NCBI GenBank assembly: GCA_036244855.1
Contig: BQKZ01000043.1
Coordinates: 50,586-114,585, forward strand
Direction of reading: 5' to 3'
Origin: Temnopleurus reevesii
Lineage: Eukaryota; Echinodermata; Echinoidea; Temnopleuroida; Temnopleuridae
DNA: 64,000 nt
The translations under genes and the position numbers were made by a program. The notes under the pieces are model-generated. The model had not been told where the DNA came from and ran no database searches. It worked only from the letters and a program-made list of their open reading frames with translations. Each line of letters begins with the position of its first letter. The stretch's first letter is position 1. Positions 1 through 9,440 of the stretch are shown piece after piece.

Positions 1-415
1 CCCCCCCCCCCATCACACAGGTTAAATCCCTCCTCCCTTGTACCCTGTTTCTCCTTCTTCTCCTCTCTCTCTCCTGTTCATTCATTCACCATCCCTCCAT
101 CTTAAAGTTTAATTCCCTCCTCCCTTGTACCCTGTTCTCCTTCTCATTTTCCTTTCTCTCCTGTTCATTCATACACCATCCCTCCATCCCACAAGTTAAT
201 TCCCTCCTCCCTTGGCCCATCTCTCCTTCTCATTCTCCTCTCTCTCCTGTTCAGTAATCCACTATCCCTCCATCACACAGGTTAAATCCCTTCTCCCTTG
301 TACCCTGTCTCTCCTTCTCGTTCTCCTCTCTCTCCTGTTTTATAAAACATCCCTCCATCAGACAGGTTAATTCCCTTCTCCCATGGCCCATCTCTCCTTC
401 TCATTCTCCTCACTT
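1..415. repeat. Tandem repeat, unit about 86 bp, nearly five copies
   Basis: The motif CATCACACAGGTTAA and its variants recur at 11, 98, 185, 271 and 356, giving spacings of 87, 87, 86 and 85 bases. Each unit continues with a conserved pyrimidine-rich block (CCCTCCTCCCTTG, then CTCCTTCTCATTCTCCTC). The copies differ by scattered substitutions, so the array is not a very recent expansion. It runs off the left edge of the window, so its full length is unknown. It has no coding potential and ends near 415, where single-copy-looking sequence begins. Confidence 0.9.
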
Positions 416-1210
416 TGTTGGGATGTCAATCACAGGGGGATAGTCTTTTCCTTCCAGACCTGTCTATTACACCCCATTCACACTCATCCAGTATTTAGCT
501 GGTGTTCAAGCAATGATTCCTAGTTTGATATGGCACACATACTGTTCTCCTGTCCACTTATATTAGTCCTGATACATTGTCTGAGAGGAGTAGAACAAAA
601 GGTGTCTGGTGTATTCCATGGCTATTCAATGTATAAGTATGAACGGAGTAACCATATTATTCTATGTATGCAGACTCATTCTAGATAGATTCTTTGGTAG
701 AGCATAGTTTAGTACAGCATAGAAAGTTATGAATGGGACTACATCAACGACACTGGCCAACATCACCAAAGAAGCTTGCAGGATGGCAGGAGAAGCAAAC
801 CTCTATTTTGTATTACAGAAATCTAGAAGGCATGATGGATTTAAGTGAGGCGAAGTTCCCTGATCAAATTTGCGGGTGAATGCTTGATAGGATTATTCAC
901 AGGCACATAGTCTAGTGTACTTTGCCTTTAACATGATTATTACTGCTATCTCTATGGCCTCTAGGACCAAACAATATTTCACCTCTTCTCTCTGTCTTTT
1001 TAGCGCAGTTGCACAATGCATTTAGGTTGCAATAAGTTTTTCCCTGGACAATCTTTTCTTTCTATCTTTTCATAATATATCAGGAGCAAGGAAAATAAAG
1101 GGTGTTGATGTGTGAAGTGAGGGCCCCATTGATTGATGTACGCTTTAGAAAAGATTTCATTCTCTGATGTACTTCACTTTGTTTGTACACTCCCTTGATT
1201 CAAATCATAT
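416..1210. other. Non-coding stretch, no gene seen
   Basis: AT-rich DNA with no long frame, no clear splice-bounded segment and no repeat that I can recognise. It separates the two tandem arrays at the left end of the window. Confidence 0.6.
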
Positions 1211-1430
1211 TGGATTTAAACATTATCAATTGATGGTATTAGTATCAACTGATTTAATCATTATCAAATGATTTAATTATTATCAACTGATTGGATCATT
1301 ATCAACTGATTGGATCATTATCAACTGATTTAATTTTTATCAACCGATTTAATCATTTTCAACTGATTTAATCATTATCAACCGATTTAAACATTATCAA
1401 CTGATTTGATCATAATCAACTGATTGGACA
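1211..1430. repeat. 19-bp tandem repeat, about eleven copies
   Basis: The unit is close to ATTATCAACTGATTTAATC, repeated from 1211 to about 1430 with variants such as CAACCGATT and GATTGGATC. Period 19 is exact between most neighbours. Each unit carries an AACTGATT and an AATCATTA core, which resemble homeodomain and PBC-type sites. That resemblance is only suggestive, because the repeat is itself AT-rich. Confidence 0.9.
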
Positions 1431-2160
1431 TTAATATCATAATATGATGTGTCTTATAACATCCTGACTTGATTACTGTTGTGAAAATGTTTTAATTAAT
1501 CAGGATTCAAAACATATTCAATCATTTCTTAAGGTGAAGAAAGAAGTCTTTTAAATAAGTACGAAGGGAATATTGAGGATTTTGGAAGCACTTGATAAAG
1601 GGTTTTTAGGCAAGTGGGTTGAATAGAGCAGGTGAAATAACAGCTTCATTCATGATTATCTCCTGTGAAGGAATCTTACTCCAGAGGGTTGGAAGAAAGA
1701 ACAAGAGAGGGAGGGGAAGGTGTAAAGAAAGTGGTAAACCCTTTAAACATAATACCTGGTTCTAGGTAATGGTAGAAAAATAGACATTTGAACAAAGAAA
1801 TGAAGAAAATGTTTGATAGAAAAAGGCCACTTTGAATGTATTAAATGTTACTTTCTTTGCAAGTGTTAGCTTTAACCAGAGTAGATATATGACAGGTGAA
1901 TGAATGGATTCACATCAAAATGGACATGGAGGCTACAGGTCCATCACACTCAACTTCTTTGTTTCAATGAATAATTTGGGTTTGATGACAAGCAGCAGCT
2001 TTTTCATCTATAATATCAGTTTTATACTTTCAAAGAAACCACAGAATAAAAGCCCTTGTACCAATCACTTGCTTTCTTCCCAATCTACCCTTTCTCGAAT
2101 CATGCTCAGTCGACCTGGTTGTCAGTTGACACGAGGCTTTCCTTTAATGTGATTTGCCAA
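1431..2160. other. Non-coding stretch, no gene seen
   Basis: AT-rich sequence. An 82-codon ATG frame at 1904-2152 shows no domain, signal peptide or coding bias that I can see. I read it as chance. Confidence 0.55.
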
Positions 2161-2370
2161 TTTGGGTTTTTGTAATGTTTCAAGTTAATGAAGTCGGTAA
2201 CTTGGTTGCACGCATCTGGCCCGAGAGTTATCGGCCATCGGCGTGTTTACTCTATCACCTCTCTTCCTCAGCATCGCTGCATAAATGTCGTTCATTAACG
2301 TGCGCTAGGCAAGGAAAAAAAGGAAGCTTCACCGTGATAGCAGGGCGGGGGCTTTATGCACTTTTTGCTC
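2161..2370. promoter_or_regulatory. Mixed-composition island, possible conserved non-coding element
   Basis: This island is richer in G, C and CpG than its surroundings (for example CGCATCTGGCCCGAGAG and GGCCATCGGCGTG). It sits about 270 bases upstream of a splice-bounded candidate exon. The composition shift is what I see directly. A regulatory role is inference, because conservation cannot be tested from one sequence. Confidence 0.25.
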
Positions 2371-2634
2371 AATCTCTCTCCTTACTTCGTCATCCTCAAA
2401 CATGAAAGTCTAAATCTAATTCTCTTTACCCCCATAGTGTTATACCCAGTGGTAGCAGCAATTACACAACCAAGGGCACATATCACAGCAGTCTGATAAT
2501 TCAATTAATGCTCTCTTCTATATAACCATTCAACTTAGATTTCTCTGACCTTAATTTTTTGGAGGAAATGGTGGAAATATATGCAATGGATTTATTTTTA
2601 TTCAATTTTTATTGTTGTCTGATTCTCTATACAG

Positions 2635-2708
2635 AATGAGAGGACTTTGAAGTATGAAGAAAGACCTAGCATCAATCTGCTGAAGATCTTTTATCACTAA
2701 ACATCTAG
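2635..2708 (+). other. Candidate internal non-coding exon, 74 bp
   Basis: A T-rich tract leads into an acceptor ending CTATACAG at 2634, and the segment ends CTAG before the near-ideal donor GTAAGT at 2709. The phase-0 frame is open for 21 codons and then meets TAA near the 3' end. The other two frames stop within the first 15 bases. It therefore cannot be an internal coding exon. It could be a 5' untranslated exon of a transcript starting further upstream, or part of a long non-coding RNA. It lies upstream of the putative promoter at 8300-8640, so it would belong to a different or alternative transcript. Chance pairing of splice-like sites remains possible. Confidence 0.35.
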
Positions 2709-4020
2709 GTAAGTTTCATAACATATTTACCGTTTATCAAAATGCAATCTGATTTCATTTTAAAAATTTCTAATTTTGTACAAAATGATCAATATTTAGA
2801 TGGAATATTTTATGATCTTAAAAGAGTTTTTCTAGTTGAAGAAATTGCAATATCATATCTCTGATTAGAAAGTTGTGAGGAAATGCAGAAGAAAGAATGT
2901 AATATGATGTTTGTGCCAATCCAGCATTCAATCACTTTCTAGCTCTGAGTAGTTGTCATGGTGTTGTAGAGGTCATTTATTGAGCTGTTCTCTTCAATTT
3001 CCCTAATTTTATATGATGGGATTTAACAGTCTGTAATATGGTTTTGCCGAATTTTTAGTGATGTATGCAAGCTTGGGGTAATATGCATGTTTTATGCTTT
3101 AAATAAAGTTTTAATGCAACTTACAATAGATTAGAAGCCAGTATTTTGGCGTACATAGATTTTTAGCAAATTCACTGAATTTCAGACCTTTTTACACATT
3201 TTTATGCAAGTCTTTGGGCATTCTAAACAGTGCAAAGTTTAGCTAATTCATGGTTGCAAAATTTGCAAAAGAAAACCCCAGCGAAAGGTCATCTCGTTCA
3301 TTATTCAATTTTTTTTCAGTAACCACTGTCAGGGGGACACATGAACGAGAGTAGTTCAATGTTGGTTGGTCTGGCATTCATTAGAAATGATTGAAATCAA
3401 CGTCATCTGTAGTTTGATCCATCTTTGAATTTTTCGTCAAATCTGTTGATTACAACCAATGGTATAAAGAGAAACTAAATGTGGTGACAGTAAATTGGTC
3501 ATTGACGTCCAAATTCACCATTTCCCTTTCTTTGTCTATCTCTTTTTCTATCTCTTTCTCTCTCTCCCCCTAATGGTCAATATATAAGTTTATCCCAGGA
3601 CAAGAGGTAAATTAAACCCTGAGGCTGTATCGGAGGGGCTTGATAAAATAACATTTTCTTGTGTCATTGTCGTCTTTGAGCGTGAGGTGCATGATGGGTA
3701 CTCATGTGGTAGCAGTTGTCGGTTTGCTAATCAGCGCAATTAGGTAAAGCTCAGTGAAGAGTGAATCCTTCATTTCTAAACCACCATCTTGACAGAGAAA
3801 GGTGTCAAAAGTGACTGATAATTAACGTTTGATTAGAGAAAACGGTTTCCCAAGCAGGCAACTCTTCACTTCTGATAAAATCTTCACACTATTCTTTAAT
3901 ATAGCTCTGTTTATTGTCCAATCTTACCTTTTGCGTAATTCGTTCATTCCACAATGGAATGGGTCATAGATAGACAAGGATATAGTTATGTGATCACATG
4001 ATTGAAGTGTTTGAGCGAGT
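2709..4020. other. Non-coding stretch with one constrained-looking patch
   Basis: Mostly AT-rich. Around 3655-3800 the sequence becomes less biased, with CpGs and a homeodomain-like stretch (GCTAATCAGCGCAATTAGG near 3726), which could mark an enhancer. Nothing else is recognisable. Confidence 0.35.
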
Positions 4021-4050
4021 GTGCATGTGTGTGTGTGTGTATGTGTGTTT
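4021..4050. repeat. Short (GT)n microsatellite
   Basis: An interrupted TG dinucleotide run with one long uninterrupted core and TATG breaks. Confidence 0.85.
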
Positions 4051-5622
4051 ATGTATTTGTTGTCTGTCCATATATTTGTGCATAGTAAATTTGAAAGCAA
4101 GTTGTTCCAAAGTATTAATCAGCCAAATCACAGAATTTAAAAATCTACAATTGAACTACATTATTTAAGATAAAGGAGCAAAATACAGGTGAAAATCCCC
4201 ACAAAAAAATGGTGATAATATTGATTCACTGAATTTATGAACAGTAGATCTATTAAGCAGTGTATTGGAAGTAGGGCAAATGCACATCACTGTGTATGAT
4301 TCATGCAGCTATGTCTAGTGCGGGTGTGGAATTGATTCCAAATTCACCATTTCTACCATCGTAGGAAGACTCCGCGGCTAAATCAATTCTTATTTAATTT
4401 CCAAAGCAAAAAATGACCCCCTGACCTCAATATGCGGCGAAACTGGCTGCTAGGGGTCAAGGGATAAATACTGTGGTGCGGATTGGCAGGAGATTGAGAG
4501 AGAGGGAGACAGAGAGAGATATATAGCAAGTGATTGGAATAAAATGTACCAAATTGAAGTTCGGAATGAAGAAGATATAGGCCTACATGTTTCCCTTGGT
4601 ACATGTACATCTCACTGCCAGTGCATAATAAGACTACAAAACAACACCTAAGCTTTTGGAAAGTTGTCAAATTAATCTAATATGTTTTCAAACTGTATTT
4701 TTTTAGACTTGCTATTATCTCTATGGTTTGTATGATATGATTGTTGACATGTGTATATTTTATGAGTCGGTTTGTTAGGCAATCCTGACTTGGATTCAAG
4801 CTGTGATTGTTTCTGGCAATCACCAAATATGGAATCTTAGGCAGTGTTGTCCTAAGTAAGAAGCTTTTCTACCTGATGCATATCTGGCTTTACTGAAGCC
4901 AACATTCGCATCAGTCATTGCTCAAATTCATTTCATTAAATTGATTCGCAAGCAACGCGGGCCATTTTGAGAGATCACTTTCTGCTATGGCATGAGAAAG
5001 AGAGGAGATTTTCTCTCGAAATAATTGTGCTCTGGAAAAAGTCAAAAAGTCTGGGCATAATTGGCCTAGATAGAAACACATCTTCGATTTTTGTCTTTGG
5101 TGTAGTTAGGCTGTTTTTTCTTGTTTTTCATTTTGCTGGTGGCTCAGCATTGTGTTGCCCAGTCCCCTGCTGTGCATTGAGACTGTGTAAACCAATCTCT
5201 CAAAATATAAAATACATTAGGTCAAAGTAGAAATATGGATTTTTGTTGAAATAGTAGAAGCCTGGTCCTACTCTTTTTCAAACTCTTCATCAAAAATTAC
5301 GAGTAGTAGGAAACTCATAAGGTCTACAGTTCACCATTTAATCTTATTTATACCTGAATTAAAGCAGAATTGTATAAATAATCTAGAACAGAATTAAAAA
5401 GGTCATGAGTGATTTAGCACACAGTATTGTATGTCAAGTGTACAAGTTTGTTTCTTTTCTCAGCTACCTTTGTGCAGTACTCAGTACAAATATGAGTGTT
5501 GTTTGCATTACTCTAAAAACACTATTGGCTTGTATGGTAATTTTAACCCTGCCTAATTGTAATTTGAATGCTTTTAATCAGTTGGCAAAAGGAAATAGAC
5601 TGTTGTGAATTCATTAAACATG
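4051..5622. other. Non-coding stretch, no gene seen
   Basis: AT-rich DNA. Frames of up to 95 codons exist (4383-4670 minus, 4967-5230 plus), but none shows a domain or codon bias and they look like chance. A short purine-rich run lies near 4495-4520. Confidence 0.55.
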
Positions 5623-6426
5623 TTAGAAGAAGAGTCCACCAAAAATAATACTCTTTTAACAGGAGCAGAAAAAATAGGTGAGCAGAACAAAGAAAAAATA
5701 TAAAATTGGACAAGTAATACAAAGACAGTTATGAATTTTTTAAAATTTGCAAAAAAATGAGCAAATCAGTGAAAATTTTCAGACATGTTACCAATATGAT
5801 GACATCATGGGTGCACTACTAATCAGAATTTTTTTAATGTTTATGGTGCAAAATTTATCATTTCTACAGAAATATACAAAGTTTGTATGATTGTAAACAT
5901 GCAAATAGGGGAACTACATATTGATCAGGAAGGTATCGTATAGCAGGGCGCTACAAACCCACTTGCCCGCATGCCCGGGGCAACAAAATGAAGCTGGCGG
6001 GCAAGTAAATAAGATTGCCACTTGCCCGAAAGGGCAAGTAGCAGCTTTTTCTAGTTTTCATCAACATGTACAAATTGAAATACATGTTGTAGGCCATCAA
6101 TTTGGGGCAAAAGAAATTTTGTTCGGGCAAGTGAATTGAAAACTTGGTTGCCCGACTGGGCAAGTGGTGAAAAAAATTCTTAAAATTTTGAGGAAATCAT
6201 ATATTCTTTTTGAAAAGTAACACTTTATAACATTGATATGAATATGATAAATGGTCAGTTGTGTACCGATGACATCATCAATTGCCAATTTGTCTGAAAA
6301 TTCAAACACTCTCAACTTTTTTTATGGATTGTCTGAGTTTCTCAAACTTTTTGGTTCTGTTCATCTGTGTTTTTTTTTAATGCTTTTGTTGAAGAAATTT
6401 TATTTTTGGATAGACTCTTCCTTTAA
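5623..6426. mobile_element. Foldback DNA transposon (MITE) with long inverted arms and TTAA-like ends
   Basis: The left end reads TTAGAAGAAGAGTCCACC at 5623. The reverse complement of the right end (6426 backwards) reads TTAAAGGAAGAGTCTATCC. The arms continue to match imperfectly inwards for roughly 190 bases, including CCAAAAATAA, CAGAAC, TTTTCAGACA and a paired TGATGACATCA / TGATGATGTCATC core near 5799 and 6270. Ends of the TTAA type are known for piggyBac and Kolobok superfamilies, so a non-autonomous relative is plausible. There is no transposase frame. The centre is interrupted by a second, unrelated inverted-repeat element (5944-6182). The arms have diverged clearly, so this is an old insertion. 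Confidence 0.65.
5944..6182 (+). mobile_element. hAT-like MITE, copy A, 3' end truncated, nested in the TTAA element
   Basis: It starts CAGGGCGCTACAAACCCACT and contains CATGCCCGGGGCAACAAAAT, the palindrome CTTGCCCGAAAGGGCAAG, and a right part ending GGTGAAAAAAATTCTT. The same blocks occur in the same order on the minus strand at 37553-37793, where the terminal GTAGCACCCTG is also present. Copy A lacks that last part of the terminal repeat. CAGGG-type ends are typical of hAT elements, but I could not confirm an 8-bp target duplication. There is no transposase. Copy A keeps the GGGCAAGT palindromes better than copy B does. Confidence 0.7.
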
Positions 6427-6599
6427 GATAAAAACCGTCAAGCTGGAACTGCTGTGTATTCTTGACTGCATTCTTTCTCATCAGTGGTAGCCATTTTGAT
6501 TTGACCTTATGAGGTCAGAGCCAAGGAGAAAAAGCAAACAAGATTATGAAATAGAAGCTGGCTGGTAATTAGCCTTCCACTTACTGCCTCAGGACACAT

Positions 6600-6611
6600 T
6601 GAGTCTCTCTC

Positions 6612-6646
<35 letters not shown>

Positions 6647-6664
6647 NCTCTCTCTCTCTCTCTG
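6600..6664. repeat. (CT)n microsatellite containing a single-N assembly gap
   Basis: An almost pure CT run is interrupted by N at 6647. The N probably marks an unresolved repeat length. Confidence 0.95.
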
Positions 6665-8299
6665 TCTTTGGATAAAGGGACAGTTATATGTAAATTAGGA
6701 ACTCCCAATTGCAGGAGTGTTCATTGAGTAAGGATTATATAATAATTAATGCGCTAGACTTGACTGCATGAAGAGTGTTTTAATAATTGTTGGTGTACAA
6801 GGAGTAGGCTTTTTTTCTGTAAGCTTGGCAAACATGTCTTGGTATTGGCAGCTGCTTGATTACATTTTTAAATGAAAACAAACATATCAAATTCAATGCA
6901 TTGGATTCATTTGTGTTTAATAAGTAAGATGTGTTAAGTGTTATAAAAAAAATGTGTAGTTCATCAATTGGACCAGAGCTGATAGCAGGGTTTTATTGTG
7001 ATTATATTAATAAGATACAATACAATACAACAAGCACTCCCCCCCCCCTAAAAAAAGCACACAACACCAACATGATACATTGAATTTATAAATCTGTAGA
7101 AGTTTGAAGATTTGTCACTATTTGAATGATAAATGTAATAATTAGCAAGCTCACATGCTCTGAGTAACAAAGTGATATATTCCAACAAACATTCCTTGCT
7201 TGCTTTTGTTGATGTGATCGCTGCAACAGATAATGTTCATATATGTGTCACAAATTATTTTTCATAATATTGATAGAACTTTGATTCTGAGAACTGGGAT
7301 ATAATCTCCATGGCGACCATTGCCAAGTTATGGCTGATTAACTATTTACAATTTGATAATGTGTGTCATTTTCTTTTTTGTTTGTTTGTGAGTGGGTTGT
7401 GATACAGGAGTGTAGATATCAACAGGTGTCAAGTTAATGGCATTAATAATACAGAAGAGTTTGAAATGTGCAAGATTCAATGGGTCAATGCAAGTCTCTT
7501 CAATAGACCACTTTCCTAATTTATTCAGATTTATTCACGTTTGCCCTCAGATGAACTATGTGTTCAACTGTCAAAATGTTTAGGGAGTACAAAGTCAGAA
7601 TGCTACTTGCATACATTAACGTTGCTAGGTTGGGCAAACATTGTAGCTTGACCAAACTAACAACAACCAATGTATGCTACATACATTTCTTTTTTTATAT
7701 GAGCTGAACAAATATTTTGTCATTGTACGTTTGACAAAGAAGCGTGCATAAAATATGAATACATTAGGAAAGTAGTCTATTCTAGTTGAATACTCCCAGC
7801 AGAAGGGAAAGCCCTTCATTTCTTGTTCTACAACTCATTAATCGAGAGAGAGAGAGGAGGGGGGGGGGGGTGGGCAAAATTAATATGAATGAATTATTTT
7901 TTTTTAAGGTAAACAATGAGAAAGGATAATGTTGGGAAACATTTGCTTCCCAGCAATGACTTTTATGAATAGTTATCGGAAAAATGAAGCATGTTCGTCA
8001 TTGGATAAATCTTATAGAGAGAATTCTTGAACATATATGTAATTATTCTGGTGTTTGTTGCCCAGATGTTTGAAACTATTAAACAATCTGAGATTAGGAA
8101 GGCTATATAAGTTTGAAGCTACCCATTGCTCCAACTTTCTCCAATACATTCAATCCAATGTACACACACAGAGCAACAGGAGAGAGGAGGATAAGTTTTT
8201 TCCCAAACTAATGCTAATTGGTTGCCTTGTAAGTCAACCTGTCGCTAAGATGAACAAGAAGAGAGACAAAAAAAGAAGCTAAGATTGAGAGTGAAGTCA
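6665..8299. other. Non-coding stretch, no gene seen
   Basis: AT-rich DNA with a poly-C run near 7040-7048 and a GA run leading into a poly-G run at about 7842-7871. No supportable exon, RNA gene or mobile element. Confidence 0.55.
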
Positions 8300-8640
8300 T
8301 AGCTAGCCGTCCAATCACAACCAGAATCAGTGCAAATATGAGAGCCTGACTGCATAAATTAGACGCCCTTGACCCCGTTTCATTCTGCCATAGTCTTGCC
8401 CACTACCATTACTACACACTCTCGCATACCAGGAGTCCCCGTAATTATAAGCTCGCCAGTTTTTGTCGCTGATTGGGCGACCAATAGGACACAACAATCC
8501 GCAGGGGGGAATAGGCCGGCTTGCAGAGTGTCTGTGTATATACATACATACATACATGCCAGTGCAATTATGAGCCAGCCAATTGGGGAACTCAATTTGA
8601 GTGAGGATTGCTTGCTTATCTGTGCATGGGAGAAGACCTA
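8300..8640 (+). promoter_or_regulatory. Putative promoter with four CCAAT-type motifs
   Basis: CCAAT boxes occur at 8311 (CCAATCACAA), 8472 (ATTGG, the reverse orientation), 8481 (CCAATAGGAC) and 8579 (CCAATTGG). The sequence is richer in CpG and more mixed than the flanks. An octamer-like GTGCAAAT is at 8331. CCAAT boxes bind NF-Y and usually lie within a few hundred bases upstream of transcription starts. The long ATG-free leader that follows fits this position. I see no TATA box, so the exact start site cannot be placed. The assignment is inference from motif clustering and from the exon downstream. Confidence 0.45.
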
Positions 8641-9039
8641 GTGTTTTTCCTCTCTTTTTCTGCCGCGCTCCTTTGTCAATTCTCGACTCGCCTCCTATTT
8701 CCCCATCAAGTTTTTTTTTGAGCGGCTCAAGTTTGTAGCGTGTGTACGGCGGTAACCCTGCCTGAGGATCTGGCTACCGGTGATTGCGTTGTTAGCTACA
8801 AGCCATCTGATAACATCAACCATATAGAGTCGGGATAACAACTCTCTTTATCTTACTTTAACTTTTATTTGGACTAGCAAACTATTGGAATACCTACCTT
8901 GTTTGGTGAATCATCCGGAGCAAAATCACATAAAGTCAAGGAAAATTTATCAGGAAAAAAGTTTTGATTTAGTGTAGGAGTATAATTGCAGACGGAGCAT
9001 TGGGCTGCGATAAGTTCAACGTAATAGATGAAAAGCAAG
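8640..9039 (+). other. Putative first exon: 5' leader plus start codon
   Basis: From 8629 to 9027 the + strand holds no ATG at all, although about seven would be expected by a rough estimate for AT-rich DNA of this length. The first ATG is at 9028, and the donor AAG|GTAAGC follows at 9040. Long leaders cleared of upstream ATGs, with a start codon just before a splice site, are typical of genuine first exons. The 5' boundary is not visible and is set here near the end of the CCAAT cluster. A weak acceptor-like TTGCAG ends at 8991, so a shorter internal exon is a less likely alternative. None of the other splice-bounded candidates in the window continues the frame. Confidence 0.45.
9028..9039 (+). 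CDS. Putative coding start, first four codons (M-K-S-K), partial
   Basis: ATG AAA AGC AAG lies directly before the donor GTAAGC. It is preceded in frame by TAG at 9025, so no N-terminal extension is possible. The intron would be phase 0. Four residues cannot identify a protein. Human PRDM3 (MDS1-EVI1) and PRDM16 are known to begin M-R-S-K, and their loci have very large introns after the first coding exons. That makes a Prdm3/16 relative one hypothesis, but their first coding exon, as I remember it, is longer than four codons. It could equally be an upstream open frame. No later coding exon is seen in this window. Confidence 0.3.
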
Positions 9040-9119
9040 GTAAGCTTGTTGAGAAAGTTTGACTTGAATCCAAACCTGTCTCTGGTTCGTAGTATAGTAA
9101 CATGAGATCCACTTTGAAT

Positions 9120-9440
9120 AGACCAACCACAGATTTGTATAGTGTGTACCTTGGTCTCTTTCTCTCTTAACCCGTTCCCCCTCTTTCACCCTCCTTGGAG
9201 GTCTTCCCTTACGTGTATCTCTCTCTCACTCTGAGCGCTCCGCTGTCTCTCTCCGTCTGCACGGTGTGCGTCGGTCGTCCAGTCATGGCCTGTGACTGAG
9301 GTGAGGGTTTGTCGGCTCTCGCCTGTCGTATTTGTCAACAGAGCTGCTCTTTCTCCCGCGACAAGTGTACGCATTGTGAACATACGTTCTTCTAGTCTTC
9401 TTCTCGCTCCCTCTCTCAATCTCTTTCCATGAATCTTCTT
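9120..9440. promoter_or_regulatory. CpG-containing pyrimidine-rich island just inside the putative first intron
   Basis: Starting 80 bases after the donor at 9040, the sequence turns into CT-rich blocks with many CpGs (around 9230-9275 and 9310-9380). Two overlapping minus-strand frames of 77-79 codons are arginine-rich by-products of this composition. A downstream promoter element, an alternative start site or an intronic enhancer are all possible. The position close to the putative first exon favours transcriptional regulation. Confidence 0.3.

Noticed and set aside
1..415. CRISPR-like array
   Set aside because: The whole 86-bp unit is repeated with drift and there are no unique spacers. 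The surrounding genome is animal.
1211..1430. CRISPR-like array
   Set aside because: Nineteen-base head-to-tail units without spacers form a minisatellite.
3602..3742. Exon ending at AATTAG|GTAAAG
   Set aside because: No acceptor with a convincing pyrimidine tract at a suitable distance upstream.
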